5,026 nt of DNA from Ignavibacteriaceae bacterium (lineage in GTDB: Bacteria; Bacteroidota; Ignavibacteria; Ignavibacteriales; Ignavibacteriaceae). How positions within the stretch are numbered: the stretch's first letter is position 1; each line of letters begins with the position of its first letter. The notes below the pieces were generated by a model. The model was not told where the DNA came from, did no database searches, and saw only the letters and a program-made list of their open reading frames with translations. Location: the NCBI GenBank assembly GCA_031292465.1, contig JARLHB010000051.1, positions 1-5,026 of the forward strand. Direction: 5' to 3'. This document shows positions 1-5,026 of the stretch, in pieces. A program made the position numbers and the translations under genes.

Positions 1-732
1 CTTAAGAAGCTCCGCTCAAAGGGATTGATGGAAAAGCAGGCATTGGAATTAGTAAATCCGATGCAAGTAGATACCAAAGTGCTTTTTAATCCTAATTACA
101 GTTATATGGTTTATCTTGTCCCTGCATTAGTTACATTCATTCTGCATATGGCTTTATTTATGGTCTCGGTTCTTTTGATAAGCGCTGAATTTACTGAGAA
201 AACATTCAGTGATTTACTTAAGACTGCCGATAACAGGTTGTTGGCAATCATTATTGGCAAATCAGTTCCATATCTTATAATTCAGTTGTTAAATGTAATA
301 ATACTACTTGGATTGCTTTACCCTGCTTTCGGAATAGTCATACAGGGATCGGTTATAACAGCAATATTATTTACGTTTTTCTTCCTGGCTGTTGTTTTCT
401 TCTTTGGATTAATGTTTTCATCGATATTCCATGACCTTTTATTTGCAACCGAGCTTGCAATTTTCTTAACAACTCCTACATTTATATTTAGCGGATTGTC
501 TTATCCATTAAGAATTATGCCTGACCTGCATTCAACATATGCACAGTTTATGCCGTACACTCATTTTATAGAAGGTTTTATAAAGATTTATCAAATGGGT
601 GTTCCATTTGAATATCTGCTGCCGCAAATTTTCAGGCTTTCAATCTTCTTAATTATTTCAATAGTAGTTACGTTTTTTGCATTAAGATTTAACATAAAAA
701 GATACGGTTTGTCTCCGGAGAAAAGTTTATGA
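1..732 (+). CDS. ABC-2 type transporter permease subunit, 5'-partial (enters from the left edge)
   Basis: C-terminal part of an ABC-2 family integral membrane permease, the channel subunit of an ATP-driven exporter. The reading frame is open to base 1. The TTG at 25 and ATG at 28 are unlikely starts because the family needs an N-terminal helix and a large extracytoplasmic domain first. Aligning LFNPNYSY here with LFNPSEAY at residue 180 of the downstream paralogue suggests about 150 residues are missing. Counting from the TTG at 25, hydrophobic segments lie near residues 28-53, 80-101, 108-132, 139-158 and 201-220, the five-helix C-terminal half expected of the family. After the first comes AEFTEKTFSDLL, matching the ERExGT-like cytoplasmic coupling segment, followed by GKSVPYL. 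FSGLSYPLRIMP and MPYTHFIEG match the usual re-entrant region before the last helix. It ends in an ATGA overlap with the next permease, so the two probably form a heterodimer with an ATPase encoded upstream. The transported substrate cannot be told; drugs, lipids or polysaccharides are all possible. Confidence 0.88.
   Translation, partial: LKKLRSKGLMEKQALELVNPMQVDTKVLFNPNYSYMVYLVPALVTFILHMALFMVSVLLISAEFTEKTFSDLLKTADNRLLAIIIGKSVPYLIIQLLNVIILLGLLYPAFGIVIQGSVITAILFTFFFLAVVFFFGLMFSSIFHDLLFATELAIFLTTPTFIFSGLSYPLRIMPDLHSTYAQFMPYTHFIEGFIKIYQMGVPFEYLLPQIFRLSIFLIISIVVTFFALRFNIKRYGLSPEKSL
717..722 (+). promoter_or_regulatory. Ribosome binding site of the second permease gene
   Basis: GGAGAA lies inside the last codons of the first permease gene, about six bases before the ATG at 729. 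It is a good Shine-Dalgarno match. Together with the four-base ATGA overlap it supports 729 as the true start and suggests coupled translation of the two permeases. Confidence 0.65.
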
Positions 733-1946
733 GAAACAGATTAGTTGGATTTTTTGCTGTATTAAGAAGAGAAGCAGTAATTTTATCAAAAGATGTTAAC
801 ATTATTTCTATAATCCTGCTGGCGCCTTTCGTCTATGCTTTATTTTATACTTCTACTTATATAAACAAGAGTGAAAGTAAAGTGCCCATAGCTGTAATGG
901 ATATGGACAGATCAGTCTATTCCAAAGAATTTACCAGAAAACTTGATGCGCATAAAGTATTAAGTGTTAATGAAGTCCTTACAGATATGAATTCCATAAA
1001 AGACAGAATTTATAAGGATGATGAGCAGTCTGTTATAATTATTCCTAAAGACTTTGAGACTAATTTAAAAACAAATAAAGCTGTAGTTATAAAAGTATAT
1101 TTGAATACTGTACGATTTTTAGTTTCTAATGATATAAATAAAGCCATAAATGAAGTCGTTCAGAATTATCACAAAGACGTAAAAATCAAAATACTTGAGA
1201 TGAGCGGGTACAACATAAACCAGGCTAAAGGTATGTATGATCCTATGCGGCTGGATTTAAGGAATTTGTTTAATCCATCTGAAGCTTATGGTGATTTTAT
1301 TATTCCCTGCGTTCTTATTTTAATTCTTCAGCAAACACTGCTTATCGGCCTTTCAGCCAGCATGGCAAGGGAAAGAGAAAAGAATCTGCTGGGACATCTT
1401 CTTACTACTGCAAAAGGCAGTAATTCCTCTGCTTTCCTTGGTAAGTCATCATTTTATCTGCTTTTTTATCTAACCTATGCTATTTTTTACTTTACGGTAA
1501 TATTTGCATTTCTAAAGATAAACTGCATAGGTAATTTTTTCCTGCTTATGCTTTTTACAACAGTATTTTTTATCGCGACAATCTCTTTCTGTATATTTGT
1601 TTCTTCATTCTTTAAACAGAAACTGGTAGCAATACAAGTAATGGTATTTACAACTTATCCTTTGCTATTTCTTTCCGGATATATCTGGCCTATCCATTCG
1701 ATACCTGCATCTTTTAGAGCAGTGACAAATTTTATACCCACTGTTCCTTATTTTAATGCATTTTTATCCATAACACAGATGGATGCACAATTCAGCGAGC
1801 TGATTCCAAGTTTCATACATTTGGTTATTCTGGCAATTGCAGGTGTTGTATTAGCTTATATACGGGTCAGAATTTTATTAAAGAAAGATTCGGGCAGCCA
1901 GCCCTCTATTTCTTCTGAAGAGAAGCTCAGCCTTATAAACGAATAA
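729..1946 (+). CDS. ABC-2 type transporter permease subunit, complete
   Basis: Full-length (405 aa) membrane subunit of an ABC exporter, in the YhhJ/YbhR/YbhS-like ABC-2 group, whose members are usually around 370-400 aa. A short cytoplasmic N-terminus precedes helix 1 (about 23-44). An extracytoplasmic domain follows (about 45-185), opening with VPIAVMDMDRSVYSKEF, the typical 'iaVvDmDrS..sr' strand of this group. Five more helices lie near 188-211, 240-262, 268-292, 298-320 and 360-380. The cytoplasmic loop after helix 2 holds MAREREKNLLGHLL, the ERExGT-like segment thought to contact the ATPase, here with N in place of GT. FLSGYIWPIHSIP is the usual motif before the last helix. The tail (about 384-405) is polar. 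The start is fixed by the ATGA overlap with the preceding permease and a GGAG site just upstream. No ATPase or membrane fusion protein is encoded downstream, so this is the last gene of its operon; those partners should lie upstream of the window. Substrate unknown. Confidence 0.9.
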   Translation: MRNRLVGFFAVLRREAVILSKDVNIISIILLAPFVYALFYTSTYINKSESKVPIAVMDMDRSVYSKEFTRKLDAHKVLSVNEVLTDMNSIKDRIYKDDEQSVIIIPKDFETNLKTNKAVVIKVYLNTVRFLVSNDINKAINEVVQNYHKDVKIKILEMSGYNINQAKGMYDPMRLDLRNLFNPSEAYGDFIIPCVLILILQQTLLIGLSASMAREREKNLLGHLLTTAKGSNSSAFLGKSSFYLLFYLTYAIFYFTVIFAFLKINCIGNFFLLMLFTTVFFIATISFCIFVSSFFKQKLVAIQVMVFTTYPLLFLSGYIWPIHSIPASFRAVTNFIPTVPYFNAFLSITQMDAQFSELIPSFIHLVILAIAGVVLAYIRVRILLKKDSGSQPSISSEEKLSLINE

Positions 1947-1978
1947 TTTTTAGTTTTGTTTTGATTTGGATTTCCCGG

Positions 1979-2018
1979 GTTACATTATTTTTTGCAATTA
2001 TGGAAAAGATAATGTAAC
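1979..2018. terminator. Long AT-rich hairpin between convergent genes, possible bidirectional terminator
   Basis: A perfect 10-base inverted repeat, GTTACATTAT (1979-1988) and ATAATGTAAC (2009-2018), extends inward through one T-G wobble and four T-A pairs. This gives a 15-pair stem with a loop of about 10 bases (1994-2003). It starts 32 bases after the permease stop, and its right arm includes the last base of the kinase TAG stop (2018-2020 on the complementary strand). It sits exactly where two convergent transcripts should end. It differs from a textbook intrinsic terminator: the stem is AT-rich and no clean T-tract follows on either strand. A role as a 3'-end stabiliser or a transcript-collision zone is an alternative. 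Confidence 0.45.
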
Positions 2019-4912
2019 TAATTAAATATTACAGTAAATACGGATCCTTTCCCTTTCTCAGAATTTACCTTAATAGAGGCTCCAATCAGATGCAGGTAGT
2101 TCTTAACCAATGCCAGTCCAAGGCCGATTCCTTCATACTTGCGTGAATATCCTGTATCTTCCTGTGTAAACGGTTTAAACATTTTTACAAGGTATTCCTT
2201 TGAAATGCCAATACCTGTGTCTCTTACATCTACGCACAGGTTCCCTTCAGAGTTATTATATAATTCCAGTTCCACTTTCCCCTTGTTAGTGTATTTAAGT
2301 GCATTTTCAACCAGGTTTTGAAAAACATGAATAATTACAAATTCATCAGTTTGTATGTTTGCATTTGCAGCGTTATTAATGAATTTAAGCTTTAGTTTTT
2401 TTTCGTCCGCAATATTTTTAAATTCATAAATCATGTTAAGCAGTATAAAGTTCATGTCTACTTCGCTATTCATTACTTCAAGCTTACCTGTCTGGAACAT
2501 GGACATGTATAAAATAAGGTCTATTGTTCTTACAAGCCTTTTCCCTGCCTGATCAATGGACTTGAAAACACCCGATAATTCTTCAGTTAATTTTTCTACA
2601 AATTCTTCTTTTAACAATGAATTGTAACTTAATATAACATTAACGGGAGTTCGTATTTCATGAGACATTTGTGCCAGGAACTCAGTTTTTAACTTTTCTG
2701 ATTCTTCAGCTTCGTCTTTTGCTGTTTTATACCCGTCAACTGCTTCTTTTAGCTCGCTGATATCCGTAATTACCCCCTGAACTCCTGTAATTTTTTCACC
2801 AGAAGTAATTGGACGGGCAGATACTTTTACCCATTTTGTTTCGCCGCTTTTAGAAACTATACGAAATTCAGATGTTTGTACATTATTTCCTATTGCAGAA
2901 CTAAAACATTCATTTACCACTTGTAAATCATCTGCAAATATAAAATTGATAAACGATCGTCCAATTATTTCGTCAGGTATATAATCCGCAAATACTTTTA
3001 TAGAGGGGCTGATGTAAGTTACTATCCCATCAATATCTGTGGTATAAATAATTTCGTTTATGTTTTCAACTAATTCACGAAATCTGGATTCCGATTCTGC
3101 TAAAGCCAGTTCCGCAATTTTTCGTTCTGTTACATCGAACAAATAGCCTTTTATTTCAGTCAGTTCACCCTCGTCGTCAAATGAGCCCCAGGCATTCTCA
3201 ATAATATATTTTTTCCTGTTATCAATAGTTTTTAATTCAAGTTCCAGCCCTCTGATCTTTTTTTCTTTTTTAACTTTTTCAACTAATAATACTCTTGATT
3301 CATTATTGGGGTGCAGGATTTCGATATTATTCTTCTTTGCTTCATCAATGGATGAGAATCCGAATATTTTAACAAATGATTCATTACAGTCTAATATCTG
3401 ACCATAAACGTCTGAAATATAATCACCGGCTAAATCTTCCTGAAAGAAACGCCTGTATTTTTCTTCACTTTCAGTAAGCAATAATCTCGTTTTTTCGCGC
3501 TCTTCTTTAACTCTTAATGTTTTTATACCATAGGATAGGTCATCAGACAGTTCATTCAATAAGTTAATTTCCTCATCATTGAACGTTTCAAGATTGTTGC
3601 TGTAAATACATAAAACGCCTATGGTTTCAGAATCTTCAATTAATGGGAAAGCAATCATTGACTGGAAATTATTTTCAGCAACAAACCTGTTGCGAACAAA
3701 GAATTCCGTTTCATCTACGGAATATTTTACCACCTGAACCTGTTTTGACTCAAGAGCTTTAATAATCGGGTTTTGACTGCTGTCTTTAAAACTTAAATAA
3801 GGCATCATTAATTTTAATTTATTTTCATTTATGCCATAATATGCAGCCGGCGTTATTGCCAACCGGGAATCTTTTCCAGGTAAACCAATCCACGCAAAGC
3901 TATAGCCCCCGGTTTCAACAATCATCCGGCAAATGTTATCAAGCAATTCCTTTTCATTTGTAGAATGGATAAGAGCACTATTGCATGTACTTATGGTTTT
4001 AAGCGCCCGGTTAGATTTTTTTAGCTCAATTTCGGTCCTTTTCTGTTCCGAAAAGTCATGGATAATAGCAATATAATTCTCAGTCTCCCCCCTGGTATTC
4101 TTAATTGGAGAAATCATTTCCAACCCGGTGAATAATAATCCATCCTTCTTTTTATTTATAATTTTCCCATGCCAGACTTTACCTTCGTAAATAGTATTCA
4201 ACAATCCGTCATAAAATTTCTGATCATGCTCTCCTGATTTTAATAAATCAGGATTCTTGCCAATAAGCTCCGGCTTTGTATATCCGGTGAGCATTGTAAA
4301 AGTATTATTCGCCCATATAATTTTTCCGTTAACATCTGTAATAAATACTCCGTTTTCGGAATCTTCCATAATTTCAGTAAGAACATTTAATTTGCTTTCA
4401 TCTTTTTCTTCAACTGAAGTTTTTTTCCATATTGCTACAACCTGCTGAATAATTCCTTTGGAGTTAAATAGCGGAAACATAGTTAATTCAAATACGCCGC
4501 TGCCTTCTTTCTGAACTCCATATTTCCTTCTGAATTTATCAAATTTAATTTCAACTTCATGAATAACTACAAGTTCCCCAGCAAATGCCCCTTTTATTTC
4601 TCCGGATATCTTTAATTCTTCAATTTGAGAATCATTAAATATATTATACTTATTTATTATTAATTCGTCGGATGGTATGCGGCACATTTCTAAAAACGCT
4701 CTATTTACCAATACCGTATAGCCATGAGAATCGTAGATTTCCGCGGGAAATGGTAAATCATATATTACTTTATTGAACCGTTCTTCTACTGTTCTTAGTT
4801 CTTCTTCAAGTTTTAACGATCTGGTTTCCTTATTCCTTAACGACACCACTTCTTTGCGAAGTTCTTCGACCTGCCTGCTAAGTTGAATAAGATTTTCTTC
4901 GTTTCGTGCCAA
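2018..4912 (-). CDS. Soluble multi-PAS/GAF sensor histidine kinase
   Basis: Two-component sensor kinase (964 aa) that autophosphorylates on histidine and passes phosphate to an unidentified response regulator. Domains in order: charged heptad-like coiled coil (about 5-45); PAS (about 43-165); PAS (about 173-292, with the common NPDLLKSGEHD...FYDGL and VWHGKIINKKKDG motifs); GAF (about 302-468, of the widespread type with ELLDNICRMIVETGGYSFAWIG and LNELSDDLSYGIKTLR); PAS (about 481-598); PAS (about 605-722), two of them ending in DxTERK/DxSEL-type linkers; short coiled linker; HisKA with MSHEIRTP (phospho-acceptor H751); HATPase with N-box FQNLVENALKYT (866-870), G1 DTGIGI (898-903), FKPF (912-915) and G2 GIGLGLAL (928-935). 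All catalytic motifs look intact. No transmembrane segment or signal peptide is visible, so it should sense a cytoplasmic cue. No LOV cysteine motif or other cofactor signature was recognised, so the ligand is unknown. There is no receiver domain. The TTG start at 4912 is chosen because no ATG or GTG lies between the upstream in-frame stop (4970-4972) and it, the first internal ATG is residue 76 inside the first PAS, and GGAAAG precedes it. It is convergent with the permease operon and not co-transcribed with it. Confidence 0.93.
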   Translation of the reverse strand: MARNEENLIQLSRQVEELRKEVVSLRNKETRSLKLEEELRTVEERFNKVIYDLPFPAEIYDSHGYTVLVNRAFLEMCRIPSDELIINKYNIFNDSQIEELKISGEIKGAFAGELVVIHEVEIKFDKFRRKYGVQKEGSGVFELTMFPLFNSKGIIQQVVAIWKKTSVEEKDESKLNVLTEIMEDSENGVFITDVNGKIIWANNTFTMLTGYTKPELIGKNPDLLKSGEHDQKFYDGLLNTIYEGKVWHGKIINKKKDGLLFTGLEMISPIKNTRGETENYIAIIHDFSEQKRTEIELKKSNRALKTISTCNSALIHSTNEKELLDNICRMIVETGGYSFAWIGLPGKDSRLAITPAAYYGINENKLKLMMPYLSFKDSSQNPIIKALESKQVQVVKYSVDETEFFVRNRFVAENNFQSMIAFPLIEDSETIGVLCIYSNNLETFNDEEINLLNELSDDLSYGIKTLRVKEEREKTRLLLTESEEKYRRFFQEDLAGDYISDVYGQILDCNESFVKIFGFSSIDEAKKNNIEILHPNNESRVLLVEKVKKEKKIRGLELELKTIDNRKKYIIENAWGSFDDEGELTEIKGYLFDVTERKIAELALAESESRFRELVENINEIIYTTDIDGIVTYISPSIKVFADYIPDEIIGRSFINFIFADDLQVVNECFSSAIGNNVQTSEFRIVSKSGETKWVKVSARPITSGEKITGVQGVITDISELKEAVDGYKTAKDEAEESEKLKTEFLAQMSHEIRTPVNVILSYNSLLKEEFVEKLTEELSGVFKSIDQAGKRLVRTIDLILYMSMFQTGKLEVMNSEVDMNFILLNMIYEFKNIADEKKLKLKFINNAANANIQTDEFVIIHVFQNLVENALKYTNKGKVELELYNNSEGNLCVDVRDTGIGISKEYLVKMFKPFTQEDTGYSRKYEGIGLGLALVKNYLHLIGASIKVNSEKGKGSVFTVIFN

Positions 4913-4917
4913 AATAT

Positions 4918-4923
4918 CTTTCC
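4918..4923 (-). promoter_or_regulatory. Ribosome binding site supporting the TTG start of the kinase
   Basis: On the complementary strand GGAAAG lies five bases before the TTG at 4912. It is a moderate Shine-Dalgarno match. It decides the start because the upstream in-frame stretch back to the stop at 4970-4972 has no ATG or GTG, and starting at the first ATG would remove the coiled coil and part of the first PAS domain. Confidence 0.5.
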
Positions 4924-4929
4924 GGGATA

Positions 4930-4962
4930 AAAAATAATAATATGTTTGTAAAAATAATAATA
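4930..4962. repeat. Pair of 13-base direct repeats, 20-base period
   Basis: AAAAATAATAATA occurs at 4930-4942 and again, identical, at 4950-4962. The starts are 20 bases apart, close to two helical turns. The unit is low-complexity (TAA-like steps), so slippage or chance is possible. It lies 18 to 50 bases upstream of the kinase start, where RNA polymerase or a regulator would bind. Confidence 0.6.
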
Positions 4963-5026
4963 AGCATCCTTAATTAAACATGTTTGTGGTTTAAAACATA
5001 CAACTAATTTTAAAATCGTTCCATTA

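Larger units (their letters stand above)
4913..5026 (-). promoter_or_regulatory. Non-coding upstream region of the kinase gene, repeat-rich
   Basis: No gene is visible in these 114 very AT-rich bases up to the window edge. The region must hold the kinase promoter unless the gene is co-transcribed with something to the right. I found no convincing -35/-10 pair, nor a TTTG...TAnnTTTG pair of the Bacteroidota type at correct spacing. It does contain a 13-base direct repeat (4930-4942 and 4950-4962), four copies of the hexamer AAACAT in either orientation between 4942 and 4999, and the palindromes AAACATGTTT (4976-4985) and ATTTTAAAAT (5007-5016). These are candidate regulator sites, but repeats of this kind also arise by chance in AT-rich DNA. 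Confidence 0.35.

Noticed and set aside
25..30. TTG/ATG as the true start of the first permease
   Set aside because: The frame is open to base 1, and a start here would leave out helix 1 and the extracytoplasmic domain found in the paralogue next to it. The gene is cut by the window edge.
1..1946. Regulation of the transporter by the neighbouring kinase
   Set aside because: The genes are convergent and separated by a hairpin. No response regulator or shared regulatory site is visible, so adjacency alone does not support a link.
1974..1979. CCCGGG palindrome beside the hairpin
   Set aside because: A six-base palindrome alone is expected by chance, and it does not extend into a longer stem.
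2139..2321. 60-codon open frame on the + strand
   Set aside because: It lies antisense to the highly conserved HATPase domain of the kinase, has no recognisable product and is best explained as a shadow of that gene.
4257..4448. 63-codon open frame on the + strand
   Set aside because: It is antisense to the second PAS domain and its linker and shows no family motif, so it is a shadow of the kinase gene.
4947..4975. Possible sigma70 promoter elements on the - strand (TTTACA- and TATTAT-like hexamers)
   Set aside because: The hexamers are not paired at 16-18 base spacing, and the stretch is too AT-rich for single hexamer matches to mean much.
4970..4977. TTAATTAA palindrome upstream of the kinase
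   Set aside because: Short A/T-only palindromes are frequent in DNA of this composition, and nothing ties it to a function.

Overview
The window is AT-rich (about one third G+C by eye) and tightly coded. It looks like a bacterial chromosome segment, probably from the Bacteroidota/Ignavibacteriota/Chlorobiota side. This taxonomic guess rests only on base composition, protein style (Lys/Ile/Asn-rich, with an HEIRTPVNVILSYNSLLKEE-type kinase core) and the absence of clear sigma70-type promoters. It is not proven by any marker gene.

Left half (1-1946, + strand): the end of an operon encoding two ABC-2 type permease subunits. The first gene enters from outside the window and lacks its N-terminal part, while the second is complete. 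They overlap by four bases (ATGA), which suggests translational coupling and a heteromeric membrane channel. By family precedent (YbhFSR/YhhJ-like exporters) the ATPase subunit, and possibly an HlyD-type membrane fusion protein, would lie upstream of base 1. None of them is visible here.

Middle (1947-2017): a short gap between convergent genes. It is dominated by a long AT-rich hairpin whose right arm runs into the stop codon of the next gene, and it probably separates the two transcripts.

Right half (2018-4912, - strand): one large soluble hybrid-sensor-type histidine kinase (964 aa) with the order coiled coil, PAS, PAS, GAF, PAS, PAS, HisKA, HATPase. It has no membrane segment and no receiver domain, and no response regulator lies beside it in the window. 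Its best start is TTG. The 114 bases beyond it (4913-5026) hold no gene. They contain short direct and inverted repeats that may be regulatory.

The permease operon and the kinase face each other and do not share a transcript, so nothing here links them functionally. I see no mobile element, CRISPR array, RNA gene or clearly novel system. The most unusual items are the convergent hairpin and the repeat-rich region upstream of the kinase.
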